A program made the translations under genes and the position numbers. Shown piece after piece: positions 1 through 11,100 of a stretch of 64,000 nt of DNA. The notes under the pieces are model-generated. The model had not been told where the DNA came from. It was given only the letters and a program-made list of their open reading frames with translations, and ran no database searches. Position 1 is the first letter of the stretch; every line of letters begins with the position of its first letter. Source of the DNA: Dactylis glomerata (lineage: Eukaryota > Streptophyta > Magnoliopsida > Poales > Poaceae); contig QXEO01000734.1 of the NCBI GenBank assembly GCA_007115705.1, positions 434,001 through 498,000 of the forward strand. The letters are read 5' to 3'.

Positions 1-679
1 CTCCTAAACCAAACACACCCTAAGTCATCACCAAGCCGACCTCCAAGCAAGTCGACTCTAATCTACACAACGTCATTGCTAAGTTGTCACGCACCTCTAC
101 TCCAACCTTGGTGTCAACGCATCTCCGAAAACTCCTCGACATCGACGGGCCAAGGATGCTCCATGAGGCGCCCCAAGGGTCGCCTTCACGCGCCCTCGCT
201 AGCTTCTCGAACTGCACATCGCTACCGCGTCGAATCGTCTTCGCCAACATCGACCGGTGAATCCGTCCCGAGTATGTGCCTCGCCGTCACCACAAGGTCG
301 CGCACACATCGCCCGTGGTCATTATCACCGACAACCATCTACACAACCAACATCGCAGCATCGTCGTTGCCATCACCGACCGTGGTCAACATCAATGCCG
401 ACAAAATTTTCTTCCACTCCCACAAGCGACGTCGCGCAACTACAAGCAGAAAATCTGGGTTTAATCCCCAACATCTTCTACCACTACAACTCGATCGCCA
501 CGATAACATCAATCTCATCAACTCCATCTATGGCGACTACATCACCAACGGCACCATCGACCACCACTGAAGCACCCTCACTCCCGGCTACATCAGCATC
601 GGCAACAAGGGCTACCACCTCACCTCTGGCTTTGCTCCAGTCAGATCGTCTGTGTCACTACTGAACCGACTGCGGGGGG
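1..679 (+). mobile_element. Non-coding 3' internal region of a truncated LTR retroelement
   Basis: This stretch is C-rich and low in complexity, with many ACCATC/ACAAC-type triplets. It ends in the run GCGGGGGG (672-679), which abuts a TGTTAG LTR start and so looks like a polypurine tract. Several overlapping frames stay open because of the base composition, but none shows a domain I recognise and none looks like pol. I read it as the interior 3' end of an element whose 5' part lies left of the window. The family is not assigned. Confidence 0.5.
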
Positions 680-861
680 TGTTAGAGTACATCACGTCTT
701 AGCCATATTAGGTAGTTTAAGATTGTAATCAGATTCTATCTTTACTAGTTTTCTTAGTCTCCAAGTTTTGTACTACAATATAAACAGCCCATGAGGCATC
801 AATCAATACAATCAATATTTCCTCAATCCTTCAGTTACTTCTTTGAAAATATATTGGAACA
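680..861 (+). repeat. Short 3' LTR (182 bp) of the left-edge retroelement
   Basis: The segment starts TGTTAGAG directly after a G-rich polypurine-like run and ends TTGGAACA, giving the inverted termini TGTT...AACA usual for LTRs. It contains a TATA-like ACAATATAAACAG near 774-786. The short length suggests Copia rather than Gypsy. The matching 5' LTR and target duplication are outside the window, so the right boundary rests only on the terminal AACA. Confidence 0.55.
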
Positions 862-873
862 AATAAGAATATA

Positions 874-951
874 CTATTTCCTTCAATCCATACTAAGTAT
901 CATTGATTTAGTACAATTAAATCAGTGACGGTTATTATGGATTAGAGGGAG
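874..951. mobile_element. Stowaway-like MITE (78 bp)
   Basis: The ends are imperfect inverted repeats: CTATTTCCTTCAATCCATA on the left and, reversed, CTCCCTCTAATCCATAATAA on the right. The CTCCCTC end matches the Stowaway terminal consensus of Tc1/Mariner-type MITEs. A TA dinucleotide flanks both sides (872-873 and 952-953), the target duplication of that superfamily. It is too short to code and needs a transposase from elsewhere. Confidence 0.7.
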
Positions 952-1025
952 TAGAAGGTCATGCATATCATGCGTGCCTTGCAAAAAAGAAATATTTCAA
1001 TCTGACATGGACTTCGAGCTGATAA

Positions 1026-1302
1026 GGGCATGTACAACGCTGGTCCCTTAGAGAGGCGTTTAATAATTTTAAATAAATATTAAGAAATTAGATAACCAGC
1101 TAAGCACTGCCCCTCTCCAATGCACGGCGCTTGTTCGGACGCTTGCATGGAGGCCAGGTTGCATGGTACAATTGAATCTGAACAGAAATGCCTAAGCGTC
1201 TCCCGCAAACTTTTGCGTCGATGCCAAACCTGGCGCTAGAATTCAAACGCGTAACTGCCGGTATACTGTGATTCTATCCTAGCGTTTCCATTGTATATGC
1301 CC
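1026..1302. mobile_element. Tourist-like (PIF/Harbinger) MITE (277 bp)
   Basis: The left end is GGGCATGTACAACG and the right end reversed is GGGCATATACAATG, a 14-bp imperfect inverted repeat. TAA occurs on both sides (1023-1025 and 1303-1305), the three-base target duplication typical of PIF/Harbinger elements. It has no coding capacity. Inner sequence next to the ends shows little further inverted similarity. Confidence 0.7.
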
Positions 1303-2187
1303 TAAGGGAGACATGGATGCAGCAGCTCAATCTTCAGTCATTTTCTTCAGTAGTAGCCAGTTTAACTGTCAGGTCACTCAAGTCAATCTAGCTTCACAGC
1401 TGTTTCTCTCTCTTCCGAATAGTAGCTAGCTTCACGGCTGTTATACATACATGACCTAAAACATCTGTCTCTCACATATTTCTTCTTGTCATATACCATC
1501 ACCTAGTCTGGACATGTGTCTTTGATTAGAAACATAATTTTCGACAAATACCATCAATGTATTGATCATGATGTAAGGATCGATAATTGATGCCCTCTAT
1601 GAGATTTACGGTGACAATATTTGTCATTGATGCTCGCGCATGATTTTTAAAATACAACTTTCTTCTTTATCAACTACTCATAGTGTGATCATTAATTTCT
1701 TCGCCAAAGTTTTTTGGCATACAGTGACATCTATTATTTTCACTTGGTGAATAACTTGAGTACAATAGACTTGGGTAGAGGGAAATTTGGAAAGATAACT
1801 CTTTTAGATAAAAGGCACGTCTGCGCCCGACTTTAAATTAATAAAGCCCCACACAGAGCAAAGTTTTACAACACCAACAAAGATTGTTCGACAAACCGCC
1901 ACACATCACAGCGGTCAAGCCACCCTGGCTAAACCACAAATAAGTTTTGAGCTTACAACCCAACAACAGCACGTAGACTGGGACTAAATAGCTAGTTAAT
2001 TAGTTATTATGCGGTAGCTGGAGCTGGATGAAGGCTGGAGGACGCTGATGGAGGAGAGTAGGAGCTGGCAAAGAACGACCTTGACAACGCCACCAGTTCG
2101 TCCAGCAGCACCCGGTCTTTAGGCCTTTGAATCTAGCGCCAATGCTGCAAAGATAAGATAATTTTAAAGATGCAGTCAGCGGGTTGT
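1303..2187. other. Unassigned old intergenic sequence; possible LINE 3' end on the minus strand
   Basis: No credible gene is visible. From 1306 to about 1795 I see only AT-rich unique-looking sequence. Read on the minus strand, about 2187 to 1796 ends in a TTGTAAAAC...GGGGCTTTATTAATTTAAAG...TTTTATCTAAAAGAG stretch. This resembles the 3' untranslated ends of plant LINEs, which often carry GGGCTTTAATAAAGC-type motifs before the tail. That assignment is weak because no reverse transcriptase sequence is present. The Gypsy array begins at 2188 and would have cut this older sequence. Confidence 0.3.
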
Positions 2188-3148
2188 TGTAACAACCCAA
2201 AGAATTGTAATCCATTTCCTATTAATTAAAGTGCCAAATTTTGGACCAAATAAAACTTTTTCATTCATATTGCATGTATGCATATGTTTCTATTATATGT
2301 ATTTTATGATTTCATGTGTGTATTAATTTGTTGTGCAATACTTAGTTAATTCAAACTTAACCAACAGAAGCATTAGAGAAGAACTATAAGAGCTAAAGAA
2401 ACCAGAAATAAAAATAATAAAGAAAAAGAGAAGAAAAGTTTGATCTAGGAAATATTATTGACTACCCTACTTTGGACACTTAGAATAAGAAATCTGTAAC
2501 TCAAGTAAGGGTGTGGTCAGTTAGTTGAGCTTGACCAGGCTGCATACTAACTTGACCAAGAAGTTTCAAACCAAAATTCAAATCGGAACCTAACTCAAAC
2601 ATCAGCCAAAGTTTGAATCTGAAACAGTGACCATACCCCAAAATTCAAATGTGATTTCTGCAAAACATCATCTTTTTGCTCAACAAAAATATATCTGGAA
2701 TCCTTGTGAAGTATCTTGACAAACCACAGTGGCCGTTTTCAAAATTTCGAAATTCAAATTCTTGCGGGCATTGTGTCGAACATCTGGTGGGCAAAAATCC
2801 AGAAAATCGGAGATACTGTGGCCAACCCTGTTCCCGTTCGTCTTGATCCTGTAGCCATGCTCGTGGAGTCCCCCGCTGTCGAGCCCAGCCCCCTCTACCC
2901 CGACCCAGGCCGTGCGACATGGAAGGAGAAGGAAGACGCCGCCCGGACCCCCCCTATCTGTCCCTCTTCTCTCTGCACGATGCCGACCGTCGTGGCCTCG
3001 CCAACGCTGACCCACAGTACCCCGTCGCCGCGACCAAGCCCCGCCAGCACGCCCCCAAGGCCGCCGCGCCCGGCTTTGCTCGCGCACCCCGCCAGACATC
3101 GCCCCCAGCATGCCACTGGAAACCCTAGCTCCCACGCCCTCCCGTGCC

Positions 3149-3155
3149 TATAAAA
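3149..3155 (+). promoter_or_regulatory. TATA box of LTR-a promoter
   Basis: TATAAAA sits about 960 bp into the LTR, downstream of a GC-rich stretch and upstream of a CT-rich leader (about 3180 onward) with no ATG before the donor-like site at 3414. The same box occurs in the other LTRs at 21399, 38279 (one A shorter) and 55150. Position and context suit the U3/R border, which would make R-U5 unusually long (about 2.6 kb). Confidence 0.6.
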
Positions 3156-5616
3156 CCCCCCCGCCGACGCCCAGAAGCAGCACACCCTCACCGCCACCGA
3201 TTCCCACTCTTCTTTCTTCCTCTCTCCCTCGGAATCGTCCGAGCTCTGCAAGAGAGCGCCGCCGCGTTCTGGAGGAGTCCGGCCACCGTTGGACACGCCG
3301 CCGGTGCCAGGCGGAGGAGTCAAGCTGCCACCGCCATTCTGCGTCATCGCCGACGACCCCTACTTCCTCTCCGTCGAGCCCCTGCCGTCGAACACTCGTC
3401 TCTGCAAGCGCCGGTGAGCTCCCGCCCCAGCCGAGGTAGACGACGCCTGTGAGCCGTTGGATCTTGATCCATCGGTAGCGTACCGATTCGGGTGACTTAA
3501 GTGACCTGACCGGTGGGCTCCACCTGTCAGGTTTAAAATTAGAAAGGCCTCCCGCCCTGCGAAGCGGTATTTGAGCCGGCCCGTTCGGAAACCCTCGGTG
3601 CGGCCCAGTTCTCGCTAGAATTCGGTCCGAATCGTTTTTAATTATTTCCCGCTCATTTTGAATTGTTTCAAATATGTTTCAGATATGATTTTCAAACTTT
3701 AATTCCAAGAGATTTATAAATCCATTTTTAGCAAATAAATATGCGTTGGAAAGCTTAGGAAATTGTCTAGCCTCTGAAACTAGTTAGAATCCAATTTGAG
3801 TTAGGGATTTAATTCAATAAGAATACTTTGACCATAGCCTTATTAATCTTAGGAAAATTCTAGAAAATTGTTTAAAACTCCTAAAATCTTAAAACTTGGT
3901 TTATGAACTCACTAGTTAACTTGTCTACTGTTTAGTCCAACCTTAATCCACTCAAACCTTGTTAGTGAGATCAATTAAACTCTAATCCAACCCTAGTTTG
4001 TAGCATAAAATGATAGATCTCTAAGATACACTTAGATTAGTTTTTCCCTCAATACCAATTCACTTAATTAATCTTTCTCCACTTGAACTAGTCCTAATAA
4101 CCTTAGTTTAATACCAATGCTTAGAAAGTAAACAACATATGGCACATGGTAGACAAATCTAACTTACGCACTTGATGAACACTTGGAAGAAATCTTGCAA
4201 CACAACCCAATAAAATCCAACATGAATTCTATTGTTTGAAAACAAGTATGTGTGTTTGGAGTGTTGTTAGCATTGTGTAGTGATTGTGTGCCTTGTGTTT
4301 ATTCGTTATTAGACGCTAGTGTTGCTGAGGAGGATATTGAGGGGAAATTTTACCAAGAAGAAGAAGACTACCCCGGACACTTTGCCAACCAAGGCAAGCC
4401 ATCTTTTGAATCATACTCCAAATGCCTAGCTTTACTGTTGCATTCTACTGGTTTTTAAGTAAATTGCATGATTGAATTGCTAGAGTAGAATGATAGTTGT
4501 GTAGTGATATCTTGCTTAGCAAGAGTATCAAGCTGAGTTTATCCAACCTTATCTAGTGGTATCATCACCCAATATAGTTGCTTAGTCGCTAATAAAATTA
4601 AGTCCATCTATAAGGGGAACCCTATTTGAAATTAGTGACTTGAACTTGACAACTTGAATTGGAGATTTCTCCTACATGATGGTTTTATGAAGGAAAATAA
4701 TCTTGACTAAGGACTATGGAATGTATTTGTTAAATGATAATAAGTGATGTACCATGTGAGCCAACCATTACCGTACGACCACATTACCCCTAAATGGGAA
4801 GGGGCTTAGTCTGTAGCTTGTTTATTCTAGTATGGGAGATCTTGTATCATCTTTTATAGAAGTAAGCCATGCGTGGGTGCTTCCGAACCGAGTGGAAAAT
4901 TTCCATGCATGCAGCACTCTGCAGCGGGCAAAACTATGAGTGCCAAAATGGACTCCTAGGGAAGAATCCTATACTAGCGTAGACAAGTGAAGGAGTTTGT
5001 TTGATTATCTGAACCTCGCATACTTTGTGTATGACGATCCGTGGAATTCTCCCGGCAGATGTATCAAATCTTGTGGGTAAAGTGTACCCCTGTGCAGAGG
5101 TTTCAAAACTATTCGAATAGCCGCGTCCACGGTCATGGACAGTTGGCAAGCTGTACTTGACTTTTTTCAAGAATGATAATAACTTATGGTGAACTTGATG
5201 AATGACTTGACTCGACATTGATGTTGACACAATTGAAGTTCCTCTTTAGAGTTACTTAGAGAACTAAACCTCTTTTCTACCAATGAACATTCTTGGGAAA
5301 CAAAACTAGCTTTTGCAACTAAACTTAGTGCTTAGTCCACCATATCAACCTTGCATATCTATTTCATCATTTCATTTATAAGATGGTTTGCGAGTGCATC
5401 CAATGTACTCATGGCTGTGTCCCTGGCTATCAACTTGGCCAGACTATGGGGAAGAGTATCCGGAGGAAGGTTATGAAGAAGAGTATCAGAACTAAGATCG
5501 TCTCCTGAGTCGCCATTGCCTGTAGGGTGAAGGCATGAGGCCCGAAGACGTTTTCTCCGCTGCTATATTGTGTTGTAATATGAACTTGGTCACTATGACC
5601 ATTTGTATGTGAACTT

Positions 5617-7292
5617 TGAAGGGAATATGCCCGAGAGGCAATAATAAAGTGGTTATTATCATATTCCATGTTTATGATAAATGTTTATTTCTCATGCTAG
5701 AATTGTATTAATCGGAAACATTAATACTTGTGTGATTAATAAACTAAAAAGGTTCCTAGTAAAGCCTCTCTTTTATACTAGCTCGTTGATTAACCGATGA
5801 TCAAGGTTTCCTGATCATGAACATTGGATGTTGTTAATAACGGGGTCATATCATTAGAAGAATGATGTGATGAACACTCACACCCATAGTATGAATAGCA
5901 AAACGATCAAGTCATCAAGTTCATTGCTATATCAAACTCATACGAAATAGTTCTAATCCTCAGACCATGAGATCATGTTAATCACTGATATCGGAAGGGT
6001 ACTTTGATGATATCAAACGTCACACCGTAATAGGGTGATTATAAAGGTTGATTTGGGTACTCTGAAAGTATTAGTTGAGGCTCATGGATCAAGACTGGGA
6101 TTTGTCCATCCGGATGACGGAAAGATATTCTCTGGGCCCTTCTCAGTGATATTGCATTGGAATCGCTTGCAAGCATGTGACTAGGTCACAGGAATGCATT
6201 ATCACGGAACGAGTAAAGAGACTTGTCGGGAACGAGATCGAACTAGGTATGGTTGATACCAAATGATCGGATCTCGGACAAGTAATAATATCGCGAGACA
6301 AAAGGAATTAACTATGTTCGTTACCGGTTCACACGATCACTAGTTCATCGTTGAGTAAGTGGGAGTCATCATGGATTTCCAGATCCCGCTGTTGATTATT
6401 GATCGGAGAGGAGTCTCGATCATGTCCACGTTATTCACGAACCGTAGGGTGACACACTTAAGGCTCGTCGTCGTTTTTGAGTGGATACGATACTCCGATC
6501 GAATTACAGGACAGCATAAGGGTTGTTTCAGAAAAGTACCGAAACTGTTTCGGGATATCGAAATAACTCAAGGGTGTATTTGTTAATGTTTGTTAATTGA
6601 ATGAATTAACAAATATTAAAGAAATAAAAATGTTTTATTAAATCAATAAGTGTGAATTTTAATTGGCATGAATGTCATGCATTAAAATGGGGGTTACCTC
6701 ATGTTGATGAGGGAGTAATCACCATAATGGGAATGAAGAGGGGGCAATGAAGAGGAGGGGGCACCTTGGCCGGCCACCCCTTGGCTGCCCCTCCTCCTCT
6801 ATATAAACCCCCCCTCTCTCCCTTGTTCACACACTTCTTGATCCTCCCTCCCTTGCATAGTTGCTGCCCACTTTCCGTCTTGGCTTAGCGAAGCTCTGCC
6901 GGAATTGTAGTTCGTAGTTCACGCACTTGGAGAAGTGTGTGGAGGAGTGTCCGGCGGATCCCTTCTTCCGCTGCCCCGCTGGACCGAGGGCGTGGAGGAG
7001 TCGACGTCGAGCTGCACGTGTGTGCGAGTACGGGGGCGCTGCCACTTGTGGCGCCGGGTACACGATCTTGTGATCGTCAAGTGAACCACGACATCGACTA
7101 CGTCAAGTGAACAACTACGTCGACTACGTGCGTCTTCACCAACTCTCCATCGTCAATGTTTGTGCGGGAACGTAATCCCCGCTTACGGTCGTCGAGGGTG
7201 AGTATCCGTTGCTACCACCTCGTAGAGTATCTTGGCCAGTTTATGCGTTCATGCGTAGGAAAATTTTTGTTTTCTATGCTACGAACCCATCA
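5617..7292 (+). mobile_element. Angela/BARE-like Copia LTR standing alone inside Gypsy LTR-a
   Basis: This 1676-bp segment starts TGAAGGGAATATGCCC, the hallmark start of Triticeae Angela/BARE/WIS Copia LTRs, and ends CGAACCCATCA. It is flanked by the direct repeat AACTT (5612-5616 and 7293-7297); removing it and one AACTT restores the sequence seen in LTR-b and LTR-d. A TATATAAA promoter lies near 6801-6807. No Copia interior follows; the Gypsy LTR end resumes at once. It is either a solo LTR made by LTR-LTR recombination or part of the duplication described in the findings. It differs from the Copia LTR at 12807 at seven positions by eye (about 0.4%). Confidence 0.92.
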
Positions 7293-7425
7293 AACTTTTC
7301 GTATTGTAATGTCTATGGAACTGGTTACCAACTACGTTATGTGTATCACAACAATGATTCTGGGATTGTGGTGGAATGCATAACGGGCACTTCGAATTTG
7401 TTATAAATTCGGGGGTGTTACAAGT

Positions 7426-7438
7426 TGGTATCAGAGCC
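7426..7438 (+). promoter_or_regulatory. Primer-binding site (tRNA-iMet) after LTR-a
   Basis: TGGTATCAGAGCC, three bases after the LTR end, is complementary to the 3' end of plant initiator Met tRNA, the usual primer for Tekay elements. The next bases (TAGGTT) depart by one insertion from the full tRNA complement. Sites of identical sequence follow every other Gypsy LTR end in the window. Confidence 0.85.
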
Positions 7439-7638
7439 TAGGTTGACCATAGGAGACCTTAGTTAGAATGGGCGTTAAATGAAACCTTTATAAAAGCAAA
7501 GATATCAGTAATGGTTTAAAATTGCTTAGTCTTTTCCTCTCTATTTACAAAGCTTTGTACATGATTCAGTTTTTACCTACTTAAAATTTTGCACACTTGA
7601 GTTGGTCACTAACTTAATCTAATCCAAAAAATTTGTAG

Positions 7639-8177
7639 ATGGCCCCGGTGTTCACCGAGCAGTACCAGTTGGGCCATGGTGGTAGCCTTTGTTTCGAGCG
7701 CGACCTCACCACCCTGACCTTGTTCCTGGATCGTCTGTATCCGGAGTTCAAGGGAGCCGTGCTCAATGAGCACCCGGATGGAGAGCTACGGTGGCTTATC
7801 AGGGCGAGTTGCCATGGCAAGAAGGGAGATCTAAGTTCTCCAAGGATCAAGTTTGAGCTTGTGGAGAACACTTGGGACGATGGTTTGGTCCGAGGTATGC
7901 AGGAGATGCATGCCCGCTTGTGCGGACTGCATGTGGAGGAGGTCCAGGGGGAGCGCTTTAGGAACTTTGCTCGGCGTGATGCGGAAGGGCGTCCCGCAAA
8001 CATGCCAGGGCAAAATGAGCCGAGTACCTATATCGATCACATGGACTTCTTGCTGTACTCCACTCAGCAGGAGGCAGATCGTGCCCGTTCCAAGGCCAAC
8101 CTTGAGCACTTCGCACTCGTAGAGGCGAGAAGCACTATCAGGATCCTTGCTCGGGATCGCAAGAGCCTTCGTCGCCA
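7639..8177 (+). pseudogene. ORF1 fragment, truncated at a rearrangement junction
   Basis: The first 179 codons of the extra Gypsy ORF (complete at 14829-15611) are preserved with an open frame, starting MAPVFTEQYQ. Identity to that copy stops after GTCGCCA at 8177; the next bases (AATATATATACGAG) belong to Copia leader sequence. The coiled-coil and acidic tail are therefore lost, and the frame runs on into meaningless codons to a stop near 8343. It has the empty CACTA site (single CAA at about 7750). Two replacements separate it from the intact ORF1: P for S in the NMPGQNE-P/S motif, and S for T shortly after. Confidence 0.85.
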
Positions 8178-11100
8178 AATATATATACGAGCATGTGATG
8201 TGATATGGTTAAGTTGTTTATGTTACAAATTGTATGCGATGATCCTTTTTGTAAGTTATAAACAACCGGCAGGAGCCATATGGTTGTCTTTACATTTAAA
8301 TGGCCTGCGTGCCAAATATATATATCCAAGTGATATATTGTAATGGAGCAAGACAACCAAGGTGGCGCGCCATGGACCTTGGTGCTACGCCGGTGGAATG
8401 ATGGAGATCATACCATGACGCACAAGATGGAGATCGAATGCGTGAAGGACCATATCATATCACATTATATATGCATGTGATGTTTATCCTTTTATGCATC
8501 TTATTCTGCTTAGATTTGATCGCGCGGTAGCATTATAAGATGATCCCTCTCACATAAATATCAAGATAAAAATGTGTTCTTCCATAGCATGCACCGTCAA
8601 GAAAGTTCGTCGTTTCGAGACACCACGTGATGATCGGGTGTGACAGACTCTACGTTCACATACGACGGGTGTAAGACAGTTTTACACACGCGAGTGCTAT
8701 GGTTCTACTTGGCGAGCCTAGCATGTACAGACATGGCCTCGAAACACGAACCGAAAGGTTAAGCATGAGTCATATGGTTGATATGATGAACATGGTGATG
8801 TTCGCCTTTGAAACTATGCCGTTGCACGTGATGATCGGTTGCGGTATAGTGAATTTGGTTCGTGTAATCACTTAAGAAAACTAAGAGGGATGTTGTTTTT
8901 AAGTGGGAGTTCATTTAGTAATTTTGAATTATAGAACTCAATTTATCATGAACTAAATCAAAGTGAATTTGCATAGTTTGTTGTAGTTATTGGCATCCGT
9001 TTACTACCTTGCGATTAGCTATAATTGAGATAATAGAACTATAGAATTCTGGATGTTAACTTTACGAAATGGTATCGTATTGTTTGAATGTCAATCTAAA
9101 GTTTGAAGTCCTATTGCAAACTTTTAGCAAACCTTGTTTACTCGATAAAATTTAATAAGTAGTATTAAATCAAGAGTAACAATTCCAGTGTTAGTATCTA
9201 AGTATCACACTTGCCTCCATGATCCTTGATATTCAAAAGTTGTTTTTAGTATCAAGGTTATCTAGGAGTTGAAAGAATTGTTTCATAAACTATCATGTGT
9301 GGAAGATATTGTGATATCTGAAACAATGTTTGGTTGCAAAGTGATAGAGTATAATTTAGTAAGACACATGTTCTCATATTGTATGAGAATTTGCGAAGAT
9401 TAGAGACGCCAAGCGTCCAGATCTCCTAAAAGGTTTAGGAACTAATATTATACTCACAATTCGTCCTCATGAGCTATAGTAGCTTGATCATGAAAGTTGT
9501 CATGATAGGATGAATGGAAAATGTAGGTAAAATGTTTACTACATTAATAGGTTTCTAAAGAATGGAATTTGGAAGAACGCCAAATATGTGATTATGGTGA
9601 TCTACTTCAAATTGTGAGTCCAAGGGTATTAGTGTTTGACTAATCCTGCCTTGAACTATGTGCCATGTGTATGGCGCCACTATTGATGTTGATAGATTCT
9701 TCTAAAAAGGAAAAGAATTGCTAAAAGAGAATCCAAAATTTATTCTGGCGGAAAAGAAAAGACTGGAAATGTCCAGCTCAGGTATATAGAAGATATACAT
9801 GTTATGGGTGTATTCGTTGCTTGTTAAAACAATGTGGTTCTTGAGTATTTGATACTAAATTGGTTGGTATGAACTGTCATACAGAACAACGCAATACAAG
9901 AACTACAATGGCCTAATTAACTAGCAAATGAATATGGGATGATTTTCATCGAAAACAAATAAAGTGTTATTGTGTTTCGTTGGAAGTAAACCTAGCCTTC
10001 AAGATTTGTTTTAATAATTGTTATTTTGTTATGGTATTATGAGAACAATGGTTGTTCAAATTATTACCGCATTCATAAAAGATGAATGAACGTTTTTCTT
10101 GTTGGAGAAATCACATCCATAACACTGATGCTAAAAGTGTCTGAAGACAAATGATTAGAAGATCACTTATGAGTGACACCACCATTTAAATCATATTGGA
10201 AAGTAAACATGAAGAAACTCCATGTTGATGGAATTTTGGAGTCTTTTGATTTTGAATCAATTGACGCTTGTGAAAATTTCCAAGAGATGATTAAGACTCC
10301 GTTCATAGGCCAAAGAAGAACGGACGGCTAACTTATTGGATATTGTACATGTTGATGTATATAGTCCATTATGTGTAGCCGTGTGTGGTGAATTCTTGAA
10401 CTTCATTTTCTTTAACCGATGATTTGAGTAGATATATGTGTATATTTACTTGATAAGGAAGAAGCATGAAATATTTGAATATTGTTCAAAGTATTTCTAG
10501 ATGAAGTTGAAAATCATTGTAACAAGAGAATAAAGAATTTATGATTTGATCATAAAGGAATATATTTGAGTTACAAGTTTAGCAAACACCTAAAAGTTGA
10601 GGAATCGTTCCATAGACTTGTATTTCCCGAAACACCATAGGAGTATGGAGTGTTCGAGAGATGAAATCAAACTTTGTTTGACATCGTTGGATCAAAGGTG
10701 TCATCTATAAAACTGCCATTATATTTTAAGGATAAAGCTTTAGAGACTACCGCTTTTTACACTGAAAAGAGCGCCATCATGATCCATAGAAATGACACCA
10801 TATGAGATATGGCATGGGATAAAACCCAAGTTATCTTTTCTGAAATTTTGGTATGCTAGGCATATGTAAAATGTTTACAACCAAAGTCGGATAAATACGT
10901 CTTTGTAGGTTATCCCAAAATAAATGTTGGGTATTCCTCCAGAACACCTAAGACAAAAGTGTTTGTCGCTGAAAACGTCAAGTTTCTTGAGAAGGAATTT
11001 TTCGCAAAAGGTCAAGTGGGAGGACAATAGAACTTTGATTAGGTTGTTGAACCTAAGCTATATGTGCTGAGTAGCACAGCGCTGGGAAGTGTCCCAGAGG

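Larger units (their letters stand above)
2188..7422 (+). repeat. Gypsy LTR-a, the outer left LTR, interrupted by a Copia LTR
   Basis: It begins TGTAACAACCC and ends GGGTGTTACA, so the termini TGTAACA/TGTTACA are inverted. The total is 5235 bp; subtracting the 1676-bp Copia LTR and one 5-bp duplication leaves 3554 bp, exactly the length of LTR-b and LTR-d. A TATAAAA box lies at 3149-3155 after a GC-rich upstream region, and a strong donor-like CCG|GTGAGC lies at 3414. By eye about 30 substitutions separate it from LTR-b (about 0.9%), against about four between LTR-b and LTR-d. It is therefore the most diverged LTR in the array. Confidence 0.93.

Noticed and set aside
76..664. Host gene at the left edge (frames of 135-164 codons)
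   Set aside because: The translations are composition-driven, overlap in three frames, have no domain, and lead into a polypurine-like run and an LTR.
6359..6586. 75-codon frame in the Copia LTRs (also at 13549)
   Set aside because: It starts from a non-ATG codon inside the LTR U3 and is the same in both LTRs only because they are duplicates.
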